From Porpolomopsis calyptriformis (taxonomy: Eukaryota; Basidiomycota; Agaricomycetes; Agaricales; Hygrophoraceae), in NCBI GenBank assembly GCA_951640195.1, contig OX621174.1, forward strand, positions 558,001 to 622,000: a stretch of DNA of 64,000 nt. The letters are read 5' to 3'. Below are positions 35,459 to 45,419 of this stretch, piece after piece. The notes beneath the pieces were generated by a model. That model was given only the letters and a program-made list of their open reading frames with translations, had not been told where the DNA came from and did no database searches. The position numbers and the translations under genes were made by a program. Position 1 is the first letter of the stretch. Each line of letters opens with the position of its first letter.

Positions 35459-36290
35459 ATGACTTCTTCCCACCAAGGCCACTACGTTCGATTCTTCAAG
35501 CAGTCTGGAGTGGTGCACCGCACCGCTCCTGTCTTTCTCGATTGCGATTCGTTTCATTACTACCTTCAGCGCATCCCTTCCGACGCTGACCTCTGCTGGT
35601 CTTCCTTCTCTTGTTTTGCTTGCGGTGGCAAGCATAAGGTCAGAAAGTGTCCGTATGTTCGCTGGCCAATCCAGCATGTTTGTGGCTTGATGGAGGATCT
35701 GCTTGGTATGTATCTTGTTTTGTCTTTATTAGTCTGTGTTTATTGATAATAGGCTTTCCCTTTTTAGCTTGGGATGATGATGCCCCTCCTCCCACCTCCA
35801 AGCTCCCTTTGGAGGAGCAAGTTGATTGGAGTTCCGACCGTTGGGGGTATCCCCTCCCCTTTGATGATGCTAAGCCTGAGGACTTGGCTACCAGCCCCCC
35901 TTTCCGTCCTTGGACCCCTGGTCCAACAAGTGTTTTGTCTAGTGGTGAGCCTTTAACTCTCTCGCTCTCTTCATAGTTGCTGATTCCCTGTCTTTTTTAG
36001 TCGAAGATTTGTCGTCGTCATTGACCAACGTCAATGTCAAGATCGAGGAGGAAGAAGTTCCTCCCAGTTTGTTATGGAGTCCCACCAATGATTGGTTGGG
36101 TGAGGAAGCGAGAAAGATAGCGATGAGTTTCATTGAAGGGAAGGCTGCCGAGTTGCAGGCCTCCGGTGGTGACACCAATGGGGCAATCTACTGGGGTAAT
36201 AAGTTGGCCACAATAGATGGTCAAGTAGTGTCGAGTTTTGTAGAGTTCTTGAGGGACAGTATGGTGCAGGAGATTGCCAAGATGGACTAG
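35459..36290 (+). CDS. spliced zinc-knuckle-like protein of TGTCA element, copy B
   Basis: Three exons: 35459-35705, 35768-35944 and 36001-36290. Introns are GTATGT..TTTAG and GTGAGC..TTTAG, 62 and 56 bp. The product is 237 aa with no premature stop. Residues about 48-60 form CFACGGKHKVRKC, a CX2CX3HX4C zinc-knuckle-like motif following an aromatic N-terminal part (HYVRFFKQSGVVH, SFHYYLQRIP). Exon 2 is acidic and Pro/Trp-rich (WDDDAPPP, DRWGYPLPFDD). Exon 3 is acidic then helical (EEEEVPPSL, WLGEEARKIAMSFIEGKAAEL). I recognise no family. A nucleic-acid-binding or capsid-associated role is inference from the knuckle only. The divergent ORF lies 508 bp upstream. Confidence 0.7.
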
Positions 36291-36448
36291 TATAATTAGC
36301 TAGTCGGACATGGACCCCTCCTTTTGTACAAGTAGTTTCCGCTGCCAATAAAGACAGCCTTCCTCCCAAAAGAACTGGTATAAGAAAGAAAAGAAAAGAA
36401 CGAAGAAAAGAGAGGAATTTTAAGAGAGTGAACGCCAATTTCATGACA

Positions 36449-37152
36449 GCATCTGGCAATCTTGTCCCTCTTGGGACTTGGGCCAACTTCACTACCTTGC
36501 TAGATGCAACCTTTGTTGACCATGCTATTGAGCAACATGCTCGCGAAGAGGTTGAGCATTTCTCTCAGGGACGATTGTGTATAACAGACTATTTTGTAAA
36601 ATTGGAACTCTTGTTCCATCAAGCTGGTCTCGCTGGCTAGGATAAAGAATGTATCTGCATTATCGAGAAGAATGTCCATCAGGATATAATTCGGCAAATA
36701 TATGCAAACCTGCCACTCCCTACCAAGTATGACAAATACCACAAGAAGGTGATGGCAATCAGACAACTCATGGAACATTTCTGTGAGCAAGAATGCTACT
36801 AATGTCCAACTGCTCCCCTTCCTCATCCGTCTTTCAGGCTGTCTGTGCTGCGCTTTCAACCCCCACCTCAACAAGATTGTCAGGTGCCCTCGGGCATCAT
36901 TCATGGCAGTCAGGGTTTACCCATGGACCTCAGCAAGACACATCAAGTCAACAAGTGCTACAACTGTGGCCAGGTCAGATATTTCCATCAGGACTGTCCT
37001 CAAGAGCTTAAGAAGGTCAATGTTCATGCTCTCCAGCATGAACTGATGCACAACGAGCTCTCAGAGTTGATGAACCTCCTTTCCGTAGAGGAGCATGCTC
37101 CAGAGGAACCTACCCCTGACTTGATCGAACAGGATTTTGGTAACAGTTGTTA
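36449..37152 (+). pseudogene. Gypsy-3 gag, 3' part with zinc knuckle
   Basis: Continues the capsid (LLDATFVDHAIEQHAREE, DYFVKLELLFHQAGLAG). The knuckle at about 36956-36996 reads CYNCGQVRYFHQDC: the zinc-binding His is replaced by Tyr (codon TAT 36980-36982), a change explained by CAT-to-TAT. Stops near 36638 and 36800 and the TAG at 37150-37152 interrupt. The acidic C-terminus leads to the protease region. Confidence 0.8.
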
Positions 37153-38100
37153 GAGATGTACTCCCTCTATTTGACAGAAAGCTGTTTGCTTTGGCATTGT
37201 GAACAGACAGTACCAGACTTCTCCCTTTCTCCTCTTTCTTCTCTTTGTAATACTGCGATGGCATGTACATTATCTGATACCACTAAGCCCATCAATAAAA
37301 CTAGTCCCCAACTGTCTATGCCAAATGTGAATGTTAAGCACTCCAAATCCCCTCAAACCCCCATTCCCGAACCATTGTCTCTCCCTCCTGTCAATTTAAT
37401 TGACATCAACTCTCTTTCTTCCCCTCTGGAAATTGTTAATGCTATTAAGGAACAAGCTAATCATGCAATTCCCATTCTCTCTAAATAGTCTCACCCTGCC
37501 CAATCGCGAGATATGACTTAGGACACAATCAATCAAATCAACTCCCTCATTACAGAGAATGCCATCCAAGCTCTCAATGAACTCAAGGAACCTCATGTGT
37601 TCATTTGTAGCTCCAGAGGAAATCAGCTAACCCTCAAAACCATCATAACTACCTTGGATAACTGTGCCAAACACCTCACTACTGCTCTCATTGACAGCAG
37701 TTGTGAAGGTTCATGCATTGATGTCAAGTACATTTGTGAACATAATCTACACACCACTAAACTTGCTTAACCAATCCCTGTACATAATGCAGATGGACAA
37801 CCCAATTCCAAAGGTTCCATCTCGGAAATAGTCGTGCTAGAGCTTAAGATTGGTTCCTACATTGAATGGATCAACTTTGGAATTACAAACCTCAGCAAGT
37901 CTCAGGTTTTCCTTGGACATGACTGGCTGAAACTCCATAACCCCTCCATTGACTAGAAGGCAAATTCTCTCATTCTTGATCGATGCTCCCCTAACTGTTA
38001 TCCCTCTCCCTTTCCTGATTCTATCAATGTTAACAACCTCAACCTCAAGGATGGCAACTACCTGCTCATGGTCAACTTCAACCCTGCCATCCAAATTCAG
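37153..38100 (+). pseudogene. Gypsy-3 protease region
   Basis: After a Ser/Pro-rich linker the retropepsin core reads TTALIDSSCEGSC at about 37680-37720, with DSS in place of the usual DSG/DTG. FLGHDWLKLHNP at about 37908-37945 matches the hydrophobic C-terminal half of the fold. Stops occur at 37486, 37519, 37768 and 37954. Inactive as a protease in this copy. Confidence 0.75.
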
Positions 38101-39560
38101 TTGATAGGTACAAAATCACAGGATCTCACGATTAAAGCATGGGAAGCCCAGAAGAAGGACCACACATGGAAAGAGATTGTCCCCAAATACCTCCACGAAT
38201 TCCAAGATGTCTTCACCAAGGAAGATTTTGACGAACTCCCCCCAAGTTGTCCCTGGGATCATACAATCAAACTTCTCCCCAGAACTGAGGAGAAGCTTGA
38301 TTGCAAGGTTTATCCCCTCTCCATAGATGAACATGCCCAACTGGATGAGTTCTTGGAAGAGAACCTCTACACTAGATGGATCTGCAAATCCATCTCCCCC
38401 GTTGCCTCTCCTTTCTTCTTCATTAAGAAGAAGGATGGTTGACTACACCCTATCCAGGATTACCGAAAACTCAATGACATGACTGTCAAAAATCAATACC
38501 CCCTCCCTCTGATCAATGAATTGATTAACACCCTACAGAATGCTCACTACTTCACCAAGCTAGATGTTCACTGGGGATACAACAATGTCTAGATTAAGGA
38601 AGGAGATGAACACAAGGCTGCATTCAGAACTAATCGCGGTCTGTTCGAACCTCTAGTCATGTTTTTCAGCCTCACAAACTTGCCTGCTACCTTTCAAAAC
38701 ATAATGAATGACATTTTCCATGTCCAAATTATTGAAGGACACATCTTAGTCTACATAGATGACATCCTCATCTTCAACAAGGATCTCAAAACGCATCACT
38801 AGCATGTTTACGAAGTAATGACTACACTTCGCGAACACAAGCTCTACCTCAAACCAGAGAAATGCGATTTTGATCAACAACAAGTGGAATATCTCAGTGT
38901 CATCATGTCTGAAGGCCACGTCAAGATGGACCCTGTCAAGGTCCAAGGAATCACTGACTGGCCAACCCCCGAATGCAAGCGAGATGTCCAAGCTTTCCTT
39001 GGATTCTGCAACTTCTACCATTGATTCATCCATCACTTCACTGGAATTACCCACCCCCTCAATGTGCTAACTGGAAATGCTCCTTTCAATTGGACCTCCA
39101 AATGCCAGGATGCCTTTGACACCCTGAAAACAATTATTACTACTTCCCCCATCTTATCTATTATTGCTAATGATGATGACCTACTCCGTGTAGAGACTGA
39201 CACCTCCGATTATGCCCTGGGCACTGTACTATCACAAAAACAAAGCAATGTCTGGAAGCCCATTGCCTACATCTCCAAGTTATTTACTTCTACAGAATGA
39301 AACTATCAAATCTATGACCACGAATTGCTCACTATTATAACTGCACTCCAAGAGTTCAGGAAATGGCTCCTGTCTGCTAAGCAGGTCTTTGAGGTTTGGA
39401 CAGATCACGCTAACCTCCAATACTTCAAGCTACCCTAGAAGCTGAACAGGCACCAAGCTAGATAGCTCACGGAGCTTCAGGACAACCACTTCACTCTCTA
39501 CTATGTTGCTGGCAAGGCCAACTCCAAGGCTGATATCTTGTCGAGATGACAAGGTTTTGA
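38101..39560 (+). pseudogene. Gypsy-3 reverse transcriptase and RNase H
   Basis: The lead-in YLHEFQDVFTKEDFDELPP (38190-38245) is the conserved segment before chromoviral RT. RT blocks: SPFFFIKKKDG, IQDYRKLNDMTVKNQYPLP, FTKLDVHWGY (R-to-H at the usual R), YIDDILIF with the Asp pair at 38758-38763, then GFCNFYH. RNase H shows VETDTSDYALGTVLSQ and YDHELLTII. Stops at 38440, 38590, 38800, 39022, 39298 and 39436 break the frame. Confidence 0.88.
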
Positions 39561-40874
39561 GAGGGGGGTGAATAACAATGACGACATCCGGCTAATCTTT
39601 TTCCCTCTCCTGATCACCCTATCGTAGATCTTCACCAGGTTCAACATGAGATTGAACCCACTAATTTCCGCTCACGAATCTGGAATTCATACCGCAACAA
39701 AGAAATACAAGCTACACTCCTTCAAGAAAAATGCAAAAATGATTGGAAGACCCAAGATGATAGTATCAGGACCTTCCTAGATTGAATCTATGTCTCAAAG
39801 GATGTCCCCCTCTGCGGTGATATCATTACTCAATACCATGACAACCCTCTCTCTGGACATTATAGCTCCTTCAAAACCACTGAAGCTATATGTCGCAACT
39901 ATTGGTGGCCCACCATCAAGAGAGATGTCAACACTTATGTCTGTGGTTGCAAAACATATCAATGCACCAAAGCCTCTCAGTTGCCCATGAAGACCCCTCT
40001 CCATCCCTTCAATCCCTCTGCCCAACCCTGGGATACGATCACAGTGGATCTCATTGGCCCTATACCTAAATGTCAGGGCTACAACGCAATTCTCACTATC
40101 ATCAATCACTTCTCCAAGGCTGTCAAGTTCGAGGCTACTCACATTGAACTGAACTCTGAAGGGTTTACAAAGATCATCTGAGACTGAGTTATCCGAGACT
40201 ATGGCATCCCCCGATGCATTATCCACAATCGCGATCTGTAATTCATCTCCAAATTCATAACCAACCTCTTCCACCTTCTGGGTACCTCCCAGAATGTCTC
40301 CACTGCTTACCACCCTCAGACTGATGGCTAGTCCAAACAAATGAACCAGAGGCTTAAACAGTACCTTCGCATCTTCATCAATCATCATCAGGACAACTGG
40401 AAAGAATGGCTCACATTGGCAGAGTTTTTGTACAATAACTCCATCCATGCAGCCATGCGACAGACCCCTTTCTACATCAATTATAGCCAAGACCCCTGGA
40501 CAGGAAGTGATACCATGGAGGAAGTCCAAAATGAATCCGCAACCCAATTTGCTGATCAGATGAAGAAGGTTCATCAAGAAGCTGAAGCCACCCTCAAGGA
40601 AGCAAATGAAAGGATGAAGACTACTCATGACAAACACATCCGAACTGCTCAAGAGTACTTACCAGGAGATAAAGTGTGGTTGGCTGCCACTAACATCAAA
40701 ACCAAACAACCCATGAAGAAGCTAGACAATAAATGTTTTGGACCCTTCAAGGTCATCAAGAAAGTTGGTCACTCTACCTACAAACTTGAACTCCCTCATG
40801 AATGGTTAGGACTGTACCCAGTCTTCAAAGAATCCTACCTCTCCCCTTATTATCCCCCTTCCTTTCCAAACTAA
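39561..40874 (+). pseudogene. Gypsy-3 integrase with GPY/F motif
   Basis: The zinc module shows HDNPLSGHYSSFKTTEAI and CGCKTYQC. The core shows ITVDLIGPIP, a degenerate IHNRDL block at the second Asp, and a degraded DGxSKQMNQ at the catalytic Glu (the expected QTDGQ-E region; an in-frame TAG precedes it). The C-terminal domain has PGDKVWLAA and KCFGPFKVIKKVG (GPY/F). The last frame 40341-40874 is open for 177 codons. Frameshifts lie near 39590 and 39790. Confidence 0.82.
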
Positions 40875-41117
40875 AAAAGACCTCCCCCTCCTCCCCTACT
40901 CCAACTAGAAGATAACATTGAGTACATCATCGACAAAATCCTAGACTCCCGATTGAGGCAAGGAAAACTTCAATACCTTGTGCACTGGGAAGGCTACACC
41001 AATAAAGAAAACACTGATATTCTCATTCCACTATCCCCAACAGAAGTTAACTGACTCCTTGATCATGACTTAAATGGTTCTGCCCTTCTTCCTCCCCTCC
41101 CATTATCTGCACAATGA
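40875..41117 (+). pseudogene. Gypsy-3 chromodomain
   Basis: In frame after the stop at 40872-40874: NIEYIIDKILDSRLRQGKLQ then YLVHWEGYTNKENTDILIP, the chromodomain pattern of chromoviruses, which directs integration to chromatin marks. Ends at TGA 41115-41117, with one further stop near 41052. Confidence 0.82.
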
Positions 41118-41363
41118 GTGTGGATCTATGAGTCGAGCCCGGTAAATGCGATCACAGTTGTTCTATGACTGGATGATCGAGGCCAAGAACTTCAACTCTA
41201 CCAACTTGTCTCTCCCTTGTCTGCTTTGGAAATCCGTCAATGATACCAGTACCATCTCCCAACTTCTCCCTGTTACACACCAAGGTGGTTGCTCTGAGAC
41301 TATTCAAGACATCTCTAATACCTACATTGATATTGCGTGGACGCAAATTTGAAGAGAAGGTGA

Positions 41364-41571
41364 TGTTACAGCTACTTTGATTTTCGTCCTCATCCCTATC
41401 ATGACCACTGTGACTTGTGATGTGACATGTGACACTTACCCAATCAGACCTCCACCCACTTTCCTTATCTTTCAATCTTTCTTATCTTATCTTACCTTTC
41501 CTACCTAATCACTAATCCTCATAGATTAGAGGCGATTATGCCATTGGTCATTGAAGATGTGCTCCGCAGCT
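41364..41571 (+). repeat. Gypsy-3 3' LTR, truncated
   Basis: Starts TGTTACAGCTACTTTG after a purine tract (GAAGAGAAGG). It matches the first 210 bp of the 5' LTR, and homology ends near GCTCCGCAG at about 41571. Confidence 0.8.
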
Positions 41572-41850
41572 CAATGAATATGCATGACTCCTTTGAGTGC
41601 TCATTTTCAAAATGAGCAATCACCACTTATATCAGTAAGCTACTTTCACTATTGCATTATAACAATTTAACTCTGGCCTAGACTACGCCTTCCCATTGCT
41701 CACACTTGGTTACTGCAATGAACCCAGCTGCTATTGTTTAACCTTCTGGGAGAAGGCTAACACAAAGGTTCTCAACCATGATGGTGTGCAACATAGATCA
41801 CTTCCAATATATTGAATCCGTGGTCTTACAGGGTATTGGAAGTATGATTT
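41572..41850. other. unassigned sequence
   Basis: No gene or repeat recognised between the truncated Gypsy-3 LTR and the Mug135-like remnant. Confidence 0.4.
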
Positions 41851-42660
41851 CTAGGCCAGTGGTGCTGAGCATCCAATTGCAATCTATACTACCTCACACA
41901 AAGTTTGCACACTCTTGGACCTAGTATGCTGATCTGGATAGTAATGCTTGTAATATTTCTTCAATTCATTGAATCCAATAGCTTTCAGCTGGGTAAGATT
42001 TATAATTAGGACTGAAAAGAGATCAGAAATGGATACCATCAGCTAGAAAATCACCTACATCAGTAAGTAGTTTCCCATTTGGCACAGGCACTTCCTCAAA
42101 GGGACTGGAAAGGCTATCAAAAAGTTGTTGATTTCTAACCTTGCCAATAGTTCAGTAACTGGTACATGGATTATGAATGGATACCTTGTTCACCTTTGCT
42201 GCCTGTATTTTAATAGCCCTGAGATCACTCTTGATATCTGCTGTTACCCTTCATCAGATTTGATCTGCTGAATATCTGCCCATATAGGATCGACAATGTC
42301 GCAGAACCAAGGTGGGGCAATATCTATACACAGAATCAAGAGATTAGCTTTGTCTGTGAATTGCTAGTGGTTTAGCAAACCAGCTAATCTATAGATACTA
42401 AGAACTCTGTTTTCAAACACATAGGTACCTGCTATTTCCAATTTAGTGATTCGCAAGGTGGTATCTATGATATTGAGTTAGTTATAGAATCAAAATTATT
42501 ATGCAGACTGACCCCATGCAGCTTCAACAGATTTCCAATATGTGATGGATGAATAAACATCATCTGCAGTCACCAGATGAGTGGGAGGTGTAGGGACTGG
42601 GATGTTTAACTGCATATTAGATAGTGGAACAGGTAGAGGGATCCTTAGTTGATTTGCCAT
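41851..42660 (-). pseudogene. Mug135-like protein gene, decayed
   Basis: Read on minus from ATG 42660 (MANQLRIPLPVPLSNMQ), with ADDVYSSITYWKSVEAAW before a GTCAGT donor and a CATAG acceptor. After a gap come IWADIQQIKSD and RNQQLFDSLSSPFEEVPVPN. A final block reads TQLKAIGFNELKKYYKHYYP then AIGCS, ending at the TAG at 41853-41851. The PFEEVP and final Leu/Tyr helix resemble the C-terminal domain of fungal Mug135-like (meiotically upregulated) proteins, common in basidiomycetes. The resemblance is from memory and is moderate. At least four stops and frame changes make it a pseudogene. It is the only piece not obviously from a transposon. Confidence 0.4.
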
Positions 42661-43536
42661 CTCATGTTGAGGTTAAGGTGTTGAAGCATGGCAAGTGACC
42701 TTCAAAGCAATGTGCATTTGCTTTCCTTCATTTACTTCCCACTGCCCACTTTGACATCACCTCAGCCTGAATAAACTAACTTTTAGATCTTAGACAGTAG
42801 TGTTTCTTATTAGAGTAATACCTGCTACACTTTGCCTTCATAGTAATTGTCTCTTGTAACCCCCATTAGTAAGAATGAAGTACCTGCCTGTAACAGTGAG
42901 CATTATGTTCTTCTAGTAAAATAAGGTGGAACTTACCTAGAACTTTTGTAGTAGCAATGTGCAGTGAATCACAGAGAGCTAATGTTGAGTACCACTTTAT
43001 GCAACTAGCTCTTGCTAGGTTGTATGTTAGTGTCTAAAGGTATTAGAGGTAACTGTATGACAGGCTTTCCCTACATTCAAACAGATATTTGGTGTATATA
43101 TGAAATACAGTGTGTTTTCTTTTAAAAATGTATTTGTATTTGTGACTAACTAATATTTTTTAGAATTATATATTATCTTTTAGTGCTATGACTTAGTGGT
43201 TCAGTGCTATAACTCAGTGTTTCAGTGCTATAACTCAGTATTGTATGTGCAAGCACAACCTATAAGGCAATCATAGTGCTAAGAGGCACTGTCCCAAGTG
43301 CTTAGAAATGAGTTCCATCTCTGAAATTGAGGTAGCAGCTATTTATGTATGATTTTTTTAAATTTATTAATCAAATATTAAGTGGTGCTACTTCTCCTTA
43401 GTAAAAACAACAGTGCATGGCATGTGGTAATATGTTAGTACAGTTAAAAGAGTTATTGTGTCTTTCTTGTGTCTAGATTTATTGTATGTATTCAGTTACA
43501 CATATTAGACAGCCTGCTAAATGTATAGGGATTGAA
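42661..43536. other. unassigned AT-rich sequence
   Basis: No gene found. Includes the short tandem repeat at 43180-43245. Confidence 0.4.
43180..43245. repeat. three tandem copies of a 22-bp unit
   Basis: Units of the type AGTGCTATAACTCAGTGTTTC, the first diverged. Confidence 0.75.
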
Positions 43537-44176
43537 AGTGGAAATCTGGAAGAGCTAGTGGAGAGATATAGCTTACTATTAAGGACAGCCAGAAGGTGCA
43601 TATAAAGGACATCAAAACTAACCCTGCATCAATATAGGCTAAGTTAGAGGCTGTCCATCTGCAGAAGAGACTAGGAACCTGCTTAAATACCTATATGTGC
43701 TATTCAGTATTAGGAAGGATGATGCTGAAACCCTACCTGCCTTAATGGCTAGAGCTAATAAAGATCTGCAGGATATCAAAGCTCTCTATCTATCTAATTT
43801 CACACAAAACAACCTGGATAAAGAACTTCTCTGCATGACTCTCATCTATGCCCTTCCTACTGAATATAACAACTTTGCATTCTCCCTCCTGCTTATTGAC
43901 TCCCTTGATATTGATAAACTCTAATCTACCTTCTAGAATGAAGAGAGCTAGTGGCTTGGTAGAAATATCTCCTCCTTATCTCCCAGCCTTACCTATAAAT
44001 CATTATCACCTACTCTACTTTGCTCCTTCTTTAGTAAAACTAACCACACAGAGGACAAGTGCTTCAAGAAGCAGAAGGCCTCTGCTGATGCCAAATAGTA
44101 GACTGCACAATGGCAAGAATGTAGTCAAGGTGCTAGGGGTAGAGGTAACAAGCCAGCTACAAAAAAAGCATCTAAA
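43537..44176 (+). pseudogene. Copia gag fragment, heavily CpA-to-TpA mutated
   Basis: Aligns without large gaps to 27134-27780 of Copia-1 (gag from SGRASGEIW to the knuckle and its basic tail). Most differences are C-to-T in CpA or G-to-A in TpG. The knuckle CSFCGKTNHTEDKC has become CSFFSKTNHTEDKC. A fragment of the following gag sequence, ACCAATGCTAATACTGC, reappears at about 44669 beyond inserted DNA. Confidence 0.85.
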
Positions 44177-44458
44177 GTGAGAAATGATTAAATATAATAT
44201 AACAGATGGTCAAGTTTTTTAATAAGCTACCTTGAAGAATGGATTGTTAATCTGGAGTAACTGTGAGGTATTTAATAGAGAACAGTAATGAATATATGTA
44301 CTATTTATACTAAAGGAATCCTGTAGTAGCTATAAATAACTACTACTAGTGATAATCCCTTATTACATAGCCTTTTGGTTATATTACTTATCTAGACTAA
44401 TATAAAAACATATGATAAATAATACTAACTGGATATGTGGATTACTAAAACCTAACAT
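44177..44458. other. unassigned insert within Copia gag
   Basis: AT-rich sequence with no match elsewhere in the window. It splits the Copia gag fragment together with the LTR that follows. Confidence 0.45.
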
Positions 44459-44653
44459 ATATTAGGTTGTAATAATCTCCTCTACATAGAGTAGTAATAT
44501 TTTGTACTAGTCTGAAGTTATAGCTGATTTGTTTGGTCTTATTTAGTTAAAATACATCTAAAATCTCTAGTGTCAAGCTCACTACTTCTTAGTATTAATA
44601 GTGAAGCTTGACACTAGGTGTAGTTCTTAAGGCAGTTACTTCTAGTCTTAACA
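44459..44653 (+). repeat. Copia LTR, diverged
   Basis: 195 bp, colinear with 31403-31597, with many C-to-T and G-to-A changes. Confidence 0.85.
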
Positions 44654-44710
44654 ATATAAATATACTACCAATGCTAATACTGCTACTATTGAATTTGCTA
44701 GTTATGTATG

Positions 44711-44968
44711 TGTTAAGGCTAGAAGCAACTACCTTGAGTACTATACCTAGTGTTAAGCTTCACTATCAATACTAATTATATAGTGAGATATATATAGGAA
44801 GATACTAACCTAGTATCAAGATCCACTGTTAATACTAAGGAATAGTGAGCTTGACACTAGACATTTTAGATGCATTTTTAACTAAATAAGACTAAATAAA
44901 TTAGCTACAGCTTCAAACTAGTACAAACTATTACTACTTTATGCAGAGGAGATTATTACAACCCAATA
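44711..44968 (-). repeat. Copia LTR, long form, inverted and diverged
   Basis: Matches the long 258-bp LTR form at 63386-63643, including the extra internal block. No target duplication is seen. Confidence 0.8.
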
Positions 44969-45172
44969 TATCTTGTTTCTCATTATTAGAGAGTGTAGAA
45001 GCCTTACAAGCTACAGTTAGCTTTAGAGTTGAGGAGGATTTTCCAGATATGTTAGTTCTCACAATCCAGACACTTTTCTCCTTAAGGGTTTTGATTCTTA
45101 TCCTCACAACTTCTCTATAAGAGGATGATAGTAATTTCTTAGCTAATACCTAGTTTCTCCACAGTTGAAGTA
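44969..45172. other. unassigned sequence
   Basis: Short spacer up to the pogo-2 left end; nothing recognised. Confidence 0.4.
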
Positions 45173-45419
45173 CAGTGTAGCCCCAGTTCTTGACCCACAG
45201 TTTTGAATTTTGGCTTAATCAATTTCCACATTCCCTCAAAAATTGCTTGAAAATTATCATAACCTGCCCAAGCATATTGAAAGTGGTTCTACAATAAAAA
45301 CTATACACAATAAATATTCTGATTGGTCATTTAAAAAAAGAATGAAGGCGAGAGTCAAATGTCACCAAAACCTAGACCTTGACCCACCCATGTGACATGT
45401 GTAATATATGCTGTTATTT

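Larger units (their letters stand above)
34741..36448. mobile_element. 1.7-kb TGTCA element, copy B (complete, inserted in Gypsy-3 gag)
   Basis: A 1708-bp unit starting TGTCACAACTGTAG and ending TTTCATGACA, flanked by the perfect 5-bp duplication GCATC (34736-34740 and 36449-36453). It is the inverse of copy A in orientation. Its spliced gene on plus is open throughout; the divergent ORF runs on minus to the left terminus. Deleting the unit plus one GCATC rejoins the gag frame exactly, which proves both edges. Confidence 0.9.
33007..41571 (+). mobile_element. Gypsy-3: chromovirus-type Ty3/Gypsy element split by element B
   Basis: 5' LTR, gag, protease, RT, RNase H, integrase, chromodomain and a truncated 3' LTR occur in order. 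The C-terminal chromodomain and GPY/F motif mark it as a chromovirus. Removing element B (34741-36448) and one duplication restores gag. More than fifteen stops make it inactive. Confidence 0.9.

Noticed and set aside
39795..40652. 285-codon open frame on the minus strand
   Set aside because: It lies exactly opposite Gypsy-3 integrase, whose motifs are clear on the plus strand; no family-like features on minus.
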